DNA from: Trichobilharzia regenti
Lineage: Eukaryota; Platyhelminthes; Trematoda; Strigeidida; Schistosomatidae
Assembly (NCBI GenBank): GCA_944472135.2
Contig: OX235270.1
Span: 138,833,632 to 138,897,631 of the forward strand
Direction of reading: 5' to 3'
Length of the DNA stretch: 64,000 nt
Shown here: positions 42,700-53,620 of the stretch, piece by piece
Layout: the number at the start of each line of letters is the position of its first letter
Position numbering within the stretch: position 1 is the stretch's first letter
Translations under genes and position numbers: made by a program
The notes under the pieces: model-generated
The model's database searches: none
What the model was told of the DNA's origin: nothing
The model's input: only the letters and a program-made list of their open reading frames with translations

Positions 42700-43600
42700 T
42701 ATCCAATTTTCGCTTTATTGAGGAAACGCTATATTGCCTGCAAAAGTAGTGCGTCAGTTTATGAGTTTCACAAAGCCTACAGAATGTTTTCTATTCAGTA
42801 ATTACTGTTTGCGAATTATCCGAGCAAACACGTTTCCGAGTGGGATGTAACACAAGGCTGAATTCTTAAACTTTCATCCTTATATCAGTTCAATTCAATC
42901 ACATGTATTAATAGGATAGTCTTTAATTGACTTTAGTGGCTTATCAGGGAATAGTCTCATCAACTTACGGTTTGCTGATGATATTGTCCACCTAGACTAT
43001 GAGAAGTAACCCCTGATGCTGTAAAATATGAAAAGAATACCGGTGTTTGATTATAGGTGTCTGTGTTCTATCTCATGAGTAAAGCAGTATTATATGGCGA
43101 GTGCTGTTGAGGTTACGCATAAATGTTTAGGTGGGGAGGGTAAGTCAGTCTTCGAGGTGGGGAAGCTGAATAGGTTGAGATGGCTAGAACACGTGCTGGC
43201 ATACCAAGCCATTGCCTTCCTCCAGGAACAATGCTAGCCAGCACATGATAAGGTTTAAAATGTGTTTGGGTCGGTCAAATGAAAAACGTGTATGGGTTCA
43301 TAAAATCGTTGACAGTCAGCTGGAAGAACTACTAGAGATATGACTGCAAATCTTTGTTACTGGCACAGATGCATTCACTCTGTGTAATCTCACGTATGTA
43401 TTCAACTCATGTTTCTCCTTGTCACTATTTATTCTCCCTCATATTTTCTCTCGTTAAACTTCCATTTAGTTTTGTGTCTCTACCTTTGCGTGCTGCATGG
43501 AATGTGGGAAATTAAACAGGTGGACTTCCCTGCAAACTCATATTGAAAGCCAGTCAGAATGACACAGTCTAGGCATAACTAAATGCTTAACATTGATGAA
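42700..43600 (+). pseudogene. RTE-type RT and 3' UTR remnant
   Basis: Traces include NLRFADDIVHLDYEK near 42970-43010 (the RT FADD box), then KLNRLRWLEHVLAYQ near 43165 from the C-terminal domain, then the 3'UTR-type ending gctgcatgg...cagtcaga near 43490-43560. Large parts of RT between these landmarks are deleted. A parallel remnant lies at 45140-45830. Confidence 0.55.
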
Positions 43601-44456
43601 TGACCTCCAAAATTTCAACAAATGATAAGTGTAGTTCTTAATCTTGTTCTTTGCTAAATGAAATATAGATACCTCTCAGTAATCTCTTCTTCCACCTGGG
43701 TCTCGTCGCCTACTTTGCAAGTTTTTTGCGCTTTGTCACCTTTGTGCTAAGCTTGCAGCCAGCATATGCTGTTGTTGTTGACTCAGGACCTAGATGACTT
43801 TATTTGAATAAGATTTCTTTCATGCAAATACGGATCCTGGGCAGTTGATTGGTTGCATTATCATTTCTCAAATAGAATGCAGCATACTGTATATTAGGGT
43901 AAATATTCCACCTTGCTTGCCGAAGCTGGTGTTCCTGGTGTTATCTCTCCTTTTCTTTTTCCTCTCTCGTTTTACATGACTTTTCTCTTTCTAATGAGAG
44001 CGACTTCGTCACATACGCTGGTGATCTTACCGTCTCTTTTCCTGTCATGTTACAATGTGACTGGAGCAAACTTAACTGCTTCCTGTTTGTAGTCTAAGGC
44101 ACATGGTCTTACGTTAAATCCCTCTAAATGTCAGGCAGTTAACTTACCCTTCACTCATTAGCATGAACTACAAGGACTGTGTCGTTCACAAGATGCTTGT
44201 ATCAAAGAGGGCACTGAGGCAGAAACTAAGTCTAACATAAAATACCTTGAAGTAGTTCTATCCTCTGGTCTTTCTTGGTCATTCCATATCTTATCGATTT
44301 CTTAGTAAACCTTCAGTCTAGCCTACCACGTTATGTAGTCAAGACAGTCAGGAATCATTCAACCTCTCTTTTTACAATTTGTTAACTTTTGCATTGGTCT
44401 TTACTGCTCTCCCTTGTTCTTTCCTGAATTACTCAAAGACGGCTATGTCGTATTGT

Positions 44457-44742
44457 CTGTCTGTCTGTCTCAGTAGCATACTTATCACTCCTGCCCTGTG
44501 ACACGACAGCAGGAAGCGCGGTCGTTGTTAATCCGGGCCACGGCCGATCCGGCATGAAATTTTGTGAATTTATTTGAATCATGGTATTGGATGGGGTAGC
44601 TGCTTTTTGTTTAACCGCTATCCAAACAACCTCTCTGGCATGGTAGAACCTCAAGAGACATAAGTCTCAGCCAGTATAGCTTGATTAGGTCATTGCGGTG
44701 TTCAAGCCCGACCACCACTTCAAGGTAGCAGCTTTCGGTCGG
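44457..44742 (-). mobile_element. Short insert made of the RTE 5' end, 10-bp target duplication
   Basis: The insert (286 bp, minus strand) matches the leader and first ~35 codons of RTE copy A (1074-1350) and then ends in (GACA)n instead of continuing. The host bases gtcgtattgt occur on both sides (44447-44456 and 44743-44752). Ordinary truncation removes the 5' end of a LINE; this insert keeps the 5' end and lacks the rest. Confidence 0.8.
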
Positions 44743-44813
44743 GTCGTATTGTGCAGGGTATTAAGGTTGTCAGTAGGGCAAGCAGTGTACTATTTAGTCA
44801 ACTCGTTAATGCA

Positions 44814-44939
44814 CAAACTGTAGCTCATAATCATATCGTTGATATGATTATGAGCAATAGTTTCTGCTAGAAACGTCATCAGTTAATATAACTGTACAAC
44901 ACTGTGTGATTTATCAAAATGAAATCTTATCCATAATGG
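44814..44939 (-). repeat. 126-bp insertion with 14-bp target duplication and hairpin
   Basis: The bases aactcgttaatgca flank both sides (44800-44813 and 44940-44953). The insert contains a perfect hairpin, gctcataatcatatc and its complement around a 3-base loop (44828-44860). It belongs to the family at 10868-11136 and 46440-46560. Confidence 0.8.
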
Positions 44940-45139
44940 AACTCGTTAATGCATTAGTTGAAAGAAATGGTCTAAATCTATACTGTCTAACTCTCAACAT
45001 CCCCTCTATTCTCAGCTCTTCCCTTTAATTTCATCTGATGGAACCAGAAGTCAGTATAAAAGATTATATGATAGTTTTTGGAATTACGTAATTCTAAAAA
45101 TTGTTGTCGTTTTCATTGCCAGCAGTTCACAGCCTATTG

Positions 45140-45830
45140 AGTTTACACAAGTATAATGCCCGTTTCTCACTTTACTGAGGAGACATCAGCTAGGATTCTA
45201 GAAAAGTAGCACGTCAGTGAATTTTATGAATCTGCAGACTGCATTCCATTTACTTAATACTGAAACTAAACTATGGGGGAACTGATATTTCCCAGAAGGA
45301 TACAATACAAGGCTCATTTCTACAACTGTTTTCCTTATTTTAGTTCAATTTCATCATAAATGTATTAACCAAATTGTCTGTCACTCACTTTAGGGATTAA
45401 CCAGGGAACAGTCTTGTCAACTTAGTGTTGTCCACTTAGTCTGCGAGAAGTGACCATTGAAACTGGAAGATATGAAAAGACTACTGGTTTTTGATAGCAG
45501 TGTCTGTACCATTCCTTCTGTGTTAAGTAGTCTAATATGATGAGTAATATTGGGGTTAAGCTTAGTGTTACGTAGAAATGTGATTCCAAACCTTGTTAAT
45601 GACACAGATGCATTCACTCTGCGTATTCTCACATATCAGAGCAACTCTTATATTTTTTCCATATGACTGTTCGTTTTTCATCACATTTATGCTCATTAGA
45701 GTTCCATTTAATTTCCTTTTTATCCAGCTTTGTGTGCTACATGGAATGTGATAACTTAAACGGCTGCACTTGTGTGCAAGCTTCTATGTTGAAGGTCAGC
45801 CTGTCAGAATGATCTATAGTCCAGGTATAA
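45140..45830 (+). pseudogene. RTE-type RT and 3' UTR remnant (parallel to 42700)
   Basis: It has the same order of landmarks as 42700-43600: GLTREQSCQL-like sequence near 45395, the cacagatgcattcactctg block near 45602 and the gctacatggaatgtg 3'UTR block near 45736. It is more decayed. Another fragment of this 3'UTR type lies near 46080-46150. Confidence 0.45.
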
Positions 45831-46329
45831 TGAAATGACAAAACATGGATAAGAATAAGCGAAATGTCAACAAATAATCATATTTTTTGTTTTGGTTCTT
45901 GTCTAACTGAAAGAAAGAGTTATCTTACAATAATTTCTCCTCTTGCCCGAGATAACTCACATTCTGTCTCGTTATATCTCATGAGTTAGTTAATTTTATC
46001 GCGTAGCCCAAATGCAAAGTCGAAACACATCTGATGAAATGTTTTGCTTATTACCAACTAAATATAATATTTCTCAAATGTGGAATGTCACGAATCGAAT
46101 TGCTGCACTTCTGTGCTGAGTTCCATGTTAAAACTCAGTCAGTCAGCTTTGTCACTGCAGATGCGTAGTGTCACAACTCATTACAGCGTTAATTAGCTTA
46201 AACAATTATTAATGCCGTTTCATAAGTACTGTATGCATTTCCCAATTCCTTAAATTTTCCAGATAAAGTGCACCGAAGAGGAAAACATAAACCAAAAGTC
46301 AGTAACACGGACGTAAGAAATGGTGTGAA

Positions 46330-46560
46330 TAGAAGTGAATGAGATGAGTGACCTTCTATCCCTGTAGCACGCTTAACTAAAACACTCATGTGTATGAATG
46401 AGGCAAAAAGTTGTGTGACTGACTTGATATGATAATGAAAAATAATTTGTGCTGGAAACGTCATCAGATAATATTGCTGTACAACACTGTGTGATTTATC
46501 AAAATAAAATCTTATCCATAATGGAGTTATACTCAACCACAGTGCCAAAGTTTTATATTT
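46330..46560 (-). repeat. Dispersed repeat related to the 10868 insertion
   Basis: The complement contains ccattatggataagatttta, ctgatgacgtttccagc and catatcaagtcagtcacac, in the same order as at 10868-11010. The bases 46516-46560 also match 11083-11127. No coding capacity. Confidence 0.55.
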
Positions 46561-48021
46561 ATATCAAAGATATTTATCTTGTGCGTTATGTCTCCAAATT
46601 GTTTCACTTTTTTCTTCCTCATTGCAGGTTGTCAGGCTTCTTAGACATTCTACTAGATGTCGTCATACATGGTATCTGCAAGCAGTACATCAATTCATCT
46701 ACATCTCCCAAAGCTGTTGTTCCGATAGCTCTAAATTACTTATTACTGATGTAATGACATGCAAGACGTGAACATGTGTCAATGTAGTTGAAGATTGAAC
46801 GATCAATTCATGGTTGTTTGCTCAAAATCAACTTCCCCAATTTTCGCGGAGGCATCAATACGACAGTCATCATCTCGTCGGTCGCTGTTCAGAAAGAAGT
46901 CAGGAGACAACCATCAGAAGTAATCTTGTGATTTATTATTGTAATATTTGTTCACAGACCTTAGTAGAAATATTTTTTATATGTTGGTGTCACAATAAAG
47001 AATTCCCAAGCGGCCAATCGGTGTTTTGGTTTGTGTGTCCGTTATTACTAAGCGTTTCTGAGAAACTTCAAGCGACAGCGTGTGGTGTGTCATATCAATT
47101 GGTGTTTGTTGGATTCATTGTGTTTACTCGTTGTTTTCGTACCTTGTTTTCATTGCATAATTTTGTTAAAATTTTCGTCGTGATTACTTCTGAAGTTGTG
47201 TCCACTCTTCTACATCCGTGAATGAATTGATTGATGTTAGAGACAGCAGATGGGTCGTATACGCCGGGGAGGCTAGGCTATTGCTAAGAATGAAACGCAC
47301 ACGGAGATAATTGTTAGCTGCGGTCCGACACGCCGGGGAGAAAGAGTGTAAACGACTGAGGCTCGCATGCGTCACCGCTACTAGAACTGAGGCAGAATGA
47401 GTGACAAGCGATTTCAATGGTAATTGGTAGTGAGTAGATAAGAGGATGTGCGTAGAGTATCATGAGGTGCTGCCATGGTCACTTTGCATTCTGCAAGAGT
47501 CATTCTAGCAAGTGGCGATTGTGTTGCAAGATGTCAAGAGGAGGTCTCTGTCTGGACGCGCAGGTCGTCAGCGATGTGTGAGATTGTGCTGTGGGTATGC
47601 TTGTGGTGTGTTGGCTTTTCTGTTTGTTTTCCATTTCAGCTCTGTCCGTGCGACCCAGGTTCTCGCAATGGCATCCAAGTCGACGTGCATTGGTCGTGAA
47701 GGAAAAAAGGGTTGGATGTCTTATTTGCCGGGGAGTGTCAATGTAGTTGAAGATTGAACGATCAATTCCTGGTTGTTTGCTCAAAATCAACTTCCTCGAT
47801 TTTCGCGGAGGCATCAATACGACAGTCATCGTCTCATCGGTCGCTGTTCAGAAAGAAGTCGGGAGACAACCATCAGATGTAATCTTCTGTATCGCGGTGC
47901 GTTCAACGTTTGCGTTACATTTTTACGTGATTCGTTACATAAAATTTATCTTGTTTTAATACTTGCACAAGTACTATACTACTTGCATACTTGTAACCAC
48001 TAACTCTCATTTCTAACAGTT

Positions 48022-49604
48022 ATGGTTAATCAAAGTAAAAAGCGACGAACCCATTCCCCTGTAAAACTGGTGTCTAATTTAACGTCCTTGATTGCTACAT
48101 CAAGCAACACACCCCCTACAAACGGCTATAATGAGTCACATAACTCACTTGTATGCCGTAAGCGTCCAGCTGGAACTGAGGATAAAACTGTACTGACAGC
48201 TAGTATTAGCACTACTCCTAAAAATTCAGTACCCTCTGCTCATACAGAACCCCTCCCTTCACCTTATGTTCTTATCGAAAAACTCCAGCCATCAAGCTCT
48301 TTTTCAGCACTATCTTCAGAAATAGAACTTCTAAAGTTTTCTATAGGTGAACTTAAGGCTGAGTTAAGGGAAATAAAAAACAGTAAGTCAATAAATGCTG
48401 GAAACATCGAAACCGATACCGAGATATCCAAATTATCAGATCAGGTCAGCGATATCAGATCGCAGGTCTGTGAGTTGACACCTCTAACTATCCTCATGAA
48501 AACTGTAAACCTTAACAAGGTTGACACAGAATCGGTAACTAAGGTAGATAACCTCATTAATTTTGTTACCACAGAAGTAACAAAACAACTCGACGCAAAA
48601 CTGAGTGCTATTGTCTACAACGTTCCGGACAATGAGGCACTAAAAAAGGTACGGCGCATCTTACTTAGTGAAGCGAAAATGCCTAACTCCAAGACTAATT
48701 GCTATAGGCTGAAGAAGAGTCAACATGAAAAGTGTTGTCCTATTCGTTTTCAGTTCGAAACACCGGCAGAGACCAGAAAATCCATCCACTCCCAACACAC
48801 CCTATCGCAAGCCAGAAACTACAAACATATAAAGGTCGGGGTGGACAAAACAGTCATAGAGAGGCGCGCACACAACTATCTCGCTAAGACTAATTGTGAA
48901 ATAGGTAATAGGACATTGCAAGCAGCCATTATTCCCAACCCTGTGAAAGATACAGTAGACCCCACCGCATCACCCCTCTCAAAACACACAGAATTATCCC
49001 ATCAGAGTGCAACACCAGCCGAAAGGCCATTAGACTGTAACCAAATAAATAACAAAACCATACCACCTATCACCGCAGAATCTAAAATGCCATTAAATAA
49101 CCCCAGAAGAAAAGTCAAAACCCCCGAAATTCGACTTTGTCATCTCCTAGCCATAACTTCATTGCTAAAGGTAAGGAAAATATGCCCCTAAATCATACCA
49201 ACAAAAACAGTGGCAGCTTAAATAAACCCACACCTCCCACGGTCAATAGTACTAGCACCCACAACGTGCTTAATCACAAAATGGCACACACTGATATCCA
49301 ATGTCACAACAATGTCACCCTCAATAGTACAAGTGGTAATAGTCAGAACTCGGCTATCAACAACTTAGGGTCTTCAGAGTATGGCACACAAACAAATTTT
49401 GACCGGATATATGGTACAAGTCTGCTGGGAACTAATCCACAATGCAGTACACATGAAACCCACACAAGGACACAACTAGCATCAAACAATAGGTGGAATA
49501 ATAAGCAATGGTCATCAAAAGGATCCAATCACTTTTTATCCCCCGCGTCCCTGTCAGCATTGAAAAAACAACTGGTAGGGATGTTGACACTCCTTAACCA
49601 CTAG
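48022..49604 (+). CDS. CR1-type ORF1 protein, one apparent frameshift
   Basis: An RNA-binding ORF1 product is expected. The first frame runs 48022-49191 (389 codons), the second 49137-49604. Homology-like sequence switches between them near 49117-49125 at a run of five C, suggesting a single-base indel. Residues ~95-120 (IELLKFSIGELKAELREIK) look coiled-coil forming. Residues ~200-215 contain AIVYNVPDNEALKKV, shared with the ORF1s at 39382 and 60259 and reminiscent of an RRM first strand; that is inference. The C-terminal half is Asn/Thr/Ser-rich. The stop TAG at 49602-49604 overlaps the first codon of ORF2. Confidence 0.7.
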
Positions 49605-52600
49605 TGCTGGCTCCCTCCTTGCATGAAAACAGGAACGGTCTAGTGCACCCGTATCCATTAGACACACTTGACACCTGCACAAGTATAGGTCAAATAAAGA
49701 ACCCTACCCACTTCTGTAACCTGACTAAAAATAAAAATTCCTTGGTCTATAGCAAATCCAGTACTCCAACTCCTAATTCTTCACCGAAAACAGCACACAC
49801 CAACTCGGTAGACATAGGTGAGCATGATGCTGAAACTCCTCTTAACATAGGATCATCATGTCAAGCAGAACTACTGTGTGCTGAACCATATTCGGGGCTG
49901 ACTAACGAACTTAAATACTTCAAATGCTACTTCAACTCTCATCTTTACCTAATCCTCATAAATGCTAGATCTGTTCTAAATAAATTGCCGATGCTCAGAG
50001 CACTCACAGTAATATACAAACCCCCTGTAATTGTCATCACTGAATCTTGGTGTCATTCGAACATCCTGGATGAAGAAATAAGCTTAGATAACTACACACA
50101 CTTTCGGTGTGACAGGGAAGGTGGTAAGGGAGGGGGTTGTCTCATGTACTTTCTGAATGCACTTACTGTATCACAGCTAGAAAGTAGTACACTTAACATG
50201 CCTGAGACTCTATGGGTTAATGTACACTTAAATAACGTAACAGCATTAATTGGATGCACCTACAGAGCACCTGGCACCTTTAGTAATTACGAGACCCAAC
50301 TTATTAATACTCTGGAGCAATTATCCGACTTACAATACGACCATAAGATCCTATGTGGGGACTTTAACTTACCTGAAATCAACTGGGATATACCCACAGG
50401 CCCAACTAAATTTGATAAGTTCTTAGGCACACTGGATATACTTGGCTGGAAACAAACTGTCACTACTCCCACAAGAGGTAATAACGTACTAGACTTAATC
50501 TTCTGCCACAATATAAGCCCCCTTTCAACGCTAGTAGGTTCTGAGTTTCCAGGGAGCGACCACAAAACAGTAATGTGTGCACTGCCAATTCCGCTGAGTA
50601 GCAATGCATCTCATACCTCCACTTCACAACAAGTAATATATAGGAACTATAGTAAGGCAAACTGGGCCTTGGTAGAATCAATGCTAAGATCCTCCGAATG
50701 GGATGAATACTTCACTACTGATGACCTCTCGAGAGCCCTAACCATCTTCTACCATAACACTAACACATGCTTAGATGCTGTCATTCCACTCCAAACACTA
50801 AAGGTTTCCCCACACAGAAAGTCATTCATAAAACCAAAGGATCGTACGAAACTGAAGAAACTCTCAACAAGTTACTTCAAACACCACGACTTTGGCACTC
50901 TAGGTCTAATACTTAACACCCTTAGCTCCATCTCACAAGCTCGAGATTTCCGTATGAGAAAGGAAGAACGCATCGCAGTAGCCAGTCCTGCTAGAGTGTA
51001 TGCACTCACAGAAATCTTAAGGAAGCGAATGAATCGCAAAAATCACAGCATTTCTCTCCTCATAGACAAAGGTAGGCTATGCACTAACTCTGCAGACATA
51101 TGTGAACTATTCAACAAAACGTTTGCAGGTAACTACATTAAGCCCTCAGTCCAGCTACTCGATATACACCCTATTACTAATATGGCACAAACTCCATCTC
51201 CACTCACACCAAACCAAATTAGCACTGTTCAATTCACTTACGCTAATATTAACCAAACTATAAGAACCCTCAAAAGTTCAAAAGGTTTCGGTACCGACGG
51301 TATATCATCTTACTTCTATAAATATGGTGGCCCTGACATTCCTCTACTGCTGCTTAAAATATTCACAATGTCCCTAGAAACTCAAACTTACCCTGACATA
51401 TGGAAGACTACATTCATTATGCCTAAACACAAATCTGGCTCGAAAACTGAAGTCAGTAACTACCGGCCGATCAATATCACACCTATAGCATCTAGAATTA
51501 TGGAGAGACTAGTCAAAGATAACTTAATCAAACATATGCTTAGCCGCAATATTATAAGTCCGAACCAACATGGATTCCTGAAATCCAGATCATGTTTAAC
51601 ATGTCACCTAGACTTCTTCAATTTTGTAACCAGCAGTCGTGACAGACGGCAACTAGTACTTGTCATCTACTTTGACATTTCTAAGGCATTTGACCGTGTT
51701 GACCATTTACTGCTAACAAATAAGCTGAACTCCTTAGGAATACGTGACCCATTATTAGGATGGCTTAAATCATTCCTTAACAATAGGTCCCAAATAGTTA
51801 AACTCGGGTCTGCAACCTCCAAACCTAGCCCTATCACTTCTGGTGTAGTACAAGGTAGTGTCATTGGACCCCTCCTATTTACACTATACATCAATGACAT
51901 ATGCGCTTGCTTCACGCACGGGAAACCATTCATCTTTGCAGATGACCTAAAAGTAGCTTATACATTCCAAAGTGATGACTTAGGGAACTTCGAGAATGTA
52001 GTGCAGAAGGAATTAGATAAAATGACTGCTTGGTCGTCCCTATGGAATCTCCAATTCAATCTGAACAAATGTGGCTGGATCTGCTTCGGCGCACCCTCAA
52101 TTGACCTGAAATTAACGCTTCAATCTGCTAACCTAACCAGACTCCGAAGTGTCGTTGACCTAGGCCTGAGGTACTCTAGTGACTTGACATTCTCTGAGCA
52201 AGTAGCATCACAGACTAGAAAATCGAGGATGCTCTTAGGATGCATACTCAGGAACTTTCACGACAATGAAGCCAAGCTAATTCTGTACAAAACATGTGTC
52301 AGACCACTACTAGAATACTGTCCATTTATTATAAGCAGCACTCGCACACGTGACAAGCTAAGGATGGAAAGTATCCAACGATATTTTACCTCAAAACTAC
52401 TTGGCTACGATTGTAAGAAAGACTACATCTCACGGTGCATGATCCTAAAACTTGACCCACTTTGGACAAGGCGACTTATTATAAACCTAATATTCTTCTT
52501 TAAGGTCCTTCACAAAATATCATTCTCAGGTAACAGGGACATACAATTCGCACAGGAAGGTTCTTACGATCTGCGTAACCAAACTTCCACAGTGACAACT

Positions 52601-52804
52601 CATTCTTTTAGGTCAACACTCCGTGAAAACTTCTTCACAGTCATGTATTCTAAAATATGGAATAGCCTACCCCTAGATGTCAGAACTTGCTCTTCGGTTA
52701 CAAGCTTCAAACGCTCTCTATACAGACTGTTTCACTCTACTGATTATATTAATAAACTATTTACTCCTAAAACGAATCAACTACTAATCTACTACAGCAC
52801 CTAA
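49604..52804 (+). CDS. CR1-type ORF2: endonuclease-reverse transcriptase, uninterrupted
   Basis: A 1066-codon open frame. The EEP endonuclease occupies about 115-325: LINARSVLNKL, VITESWC (E147), GCTYRAPG, CGDFNLPEINW (252-262) and GSDHKTV (His320). The RT occupies about 560-850: GFGTDGISSYF, NYRPINITPIASR, motif A YFDISKAFDRVD (Asp691), GVVQGSVIGPLLF, and the catalytic FADDLK (778-783). The C-terminal domain includes LEYCPFI and WNSLPLDVRTCSSVTSFK. No stop interrupts it and catalytic residues are all present. The frame has no AUG before residue ~128, after the endonuclease begins; it opens with GTG in the context CTAGTG, where TAG ends ORF1. Coupled termination-reinitiation is the likely expression route. 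Confidence 0.85.
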   Translation: MLAPSLHENRNGLVHPYPLDTLDTCTSIGQIKNPTHFCNLTKNKNSLVYSKSSTPTPNSSPKTAHTNSVDIGEHDAETPLNIGSSCQAELLCAEPYSGLTNELKYFKCYFNSHLYLILINARSVLNKLPMLRALTVIYKPPVIVITESWCHSNILDEEISLDNYTHFRCDREGGKGGGCLMYFLNALTVSQLESSTLNMPETLWVNVHLNNVTALIGCTYRAPGTFSNYETQLINTLEQLSDLQYDHKILCGDFNLPEINWDIPTGPTKFDKFLGTLDILGWKQTVTTPTRGNNVLDLIFCHNISPLSTLVGSEFPGSDHKTVMCALPIPLSSNASHTSTSQQVIYRNYSKANWALVESMLRSSEWDEYFTTDDLSRALTIFYHNTNTCLDAVIPLQTLKVSPHRKSFIKPKDRTKLKKLSTSYFKHHDFGTLGLILNTLSSISQARDFRMRKEERIAVASPARVYALTEILRKRMNRKNHSISLLIDKGRLCTNSADICELFNKTFAGNYIKPSVQLLDIHPITNMAQTPSPLTPNQISTVQFTYANINQTIRTLKSSKGFGTDGISSYFYKYGGPDIPLLLLKIFTMSLETQTYPDIWKTTFIMPKHKSGSKTEVSNYRPINITPIASRIMERLVKDNLIKHMLSRNIISPNQHGFLKSRSCLTCHLDFFNFVTSSRDRRQLVLVIYFDISKAFDRVDHLLLTNKLNSLGIRDPLLGWLKSFLNNRSQIVKLGSATSKPSPITSGVVQGSVIGPLLFTLYINDICACFTHGKPFIFADDLKVAYTFQSDDLGNFENVVQKELDKMTAWSSLWNLQFNLNKCGWICFGAPSIDLKLTLQSANLTRLRSVVDLGLRYSSDLTFSEQVASQTRKSRMLLGCILRNFHDNEAKLILYKTCVRPLLEYCPFIISSTRTRDKLRMESIQRYFTSKLLGYDCKKDYISRCMILKLDPLWTRRLIINLIFFFKVLHKISFSGNRDIQFAQEGSYDLRNQTSTVTTHSFRSTLRENFFTVMYSKIWNSLPLDVRTCSSVTSFKRSLYRLFHSTDYINKLFTPKTNQLLIYYST

Positions 52805-52924
52805 AAGACGCACTTCAACACCCTTAGCAATCTTTAAACTATAAATAAACTAGCAGCATGGATGCATAAAGACTAGTACGGAACATACAGGATTAGTTTA
52901 CCCTTAGAAATAGGACGTGTCACT

Positions 52925-53000
52925 TTATTGTAACCTTCAAACGCTTGCTATATAAACTGTTTTATTCCAAAGACTATCCCTACCAGAACCATTAATTACT
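52925..53000 (+). repeat. Partial duplication of the ORF2 C-terminal end
   Basis: aaccttcaaacgcttgctat at 52932-52951 and the following 40 bases repeat, in diverged form, the last coding segment at 52700-52760 (tttcaaacgctct...ctgtttca). A diverged copy of the last ~25 codons thus sits in the 3' UTR. Confidence 0.6.
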
Positions 53001-53437
53001 TCTAAAACGCATCAGTCATTAGAACACTAAAACGCTCAGACTCATTAATACACATTATGACACTAAATAAACTCTAAGACTTCGCATAAATACGTGAAAA
53101 GACAACTATAATTAAAAGTAATTTTTTACTAATGTTATACAATTGACATAAACATTTACATAAATACATTAATATCCTTTTAATGTTCACATACTTTCTT
53201 TTTTGGTACTCTGCTACTCCTATTCATCTTCTGGTCGAGGTCGAACAACCCTGCATCTAAACTGAAATGAGGATTAATTCCAAACCATCTATCTCATAAC
53301 CACTCAAATTCCATGAACGATCCAATTCTACCATTTGAAGACGCTGGCGAACATGCTGTAAATGAGTATTCATGATCTGAAATGAAGAAGCAACTGGTTT
53401 TCAAACATACAATTGGTGGATGGTGGCTAGCAGTGGA

Positions 53438-53482
53438 ATCCAGGATGCGCATTTCGTCCTATTTGGGAATCGTCAGCTGGAT
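53438..53482 (-). ncRNA. Hammerhead ribozyme, minus-strand copy with stem II mismatch
   Basis: Mirror image of the plus-strand ribozyme. The only difference is U instead of G at the first stem II position (base 53469), which breaks the pair closest to the catalytic core. Activity is probably reduced. This copy is the one attached to the B-box-like promoter part. Confidence 0.75.
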
Positions 53483-53575
53483 GTACCTGCATTTCTCAGT
53501 GAGTGATGATGTTCCCACCGAGGCTTGAACCCAGTACCCATAGTTTCATCATCACTCACTGAGAAATGCAGGTAC

Positions 53576-53620
53576 ATCCAGCTGACGAGTCCCAAATAGG
53601 ACGAAATGCGCATCCTGGAT
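53576..53620 (+). ncRNA. Hammerhead ribozyme, schistosome type, intact core
   Basis: Stem I is ATCCAG (53576-53581) with CTGGAT (53615-53620). The core CTGACGA is at 53582-53588, stem II GTCC (53589-53592) with GGAC (53599-53602), and GAAA at 53603-53606. The cleavage triplet ATC is at 53612-53614, with cleavage predicted after 53614. Stem III is the self-complementary TGCGCA with no loop, as in schistosome repeats, where cleavage is thought to need paired monomers. All core bases fit the family consensus. Confidence 0.85.

Larger units (their letters stand above)
43840..45080 (+). pseudogene. CR1-like RT remnant, twice interrupted
   Basis: The sequence follows the intact element at 21430-22290: WLHYHFSNRMQHTV-like sequence near 43850, a degraded YADD box near 44015, [14 protein letters not shown] near 44110 and KYL near 44240. 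Stops and frameshifts are frequent. Two later insertions split it, at 44457-44742 and 44814-44939, each flanked by direct duplications of the host sequence. Confidence 0.75.

Noticed and set aside
44873..44905. Second type of hammerhead ribozyme (complement shows CTGATGACG...GAAAC)
   Set aside because: No acceptable stem II can be formed, and the related copies at 10930 and 46480 do not conserve the GAAA box.
49561..49568. A-rich slippery run (aaaaaac) near the end of ORF1 as a -1 frameshift site into ORF2
   Set aside because: An in-frame TAA at 49595-49597 would end translation in the ORF2 frame before ORF2 opens.
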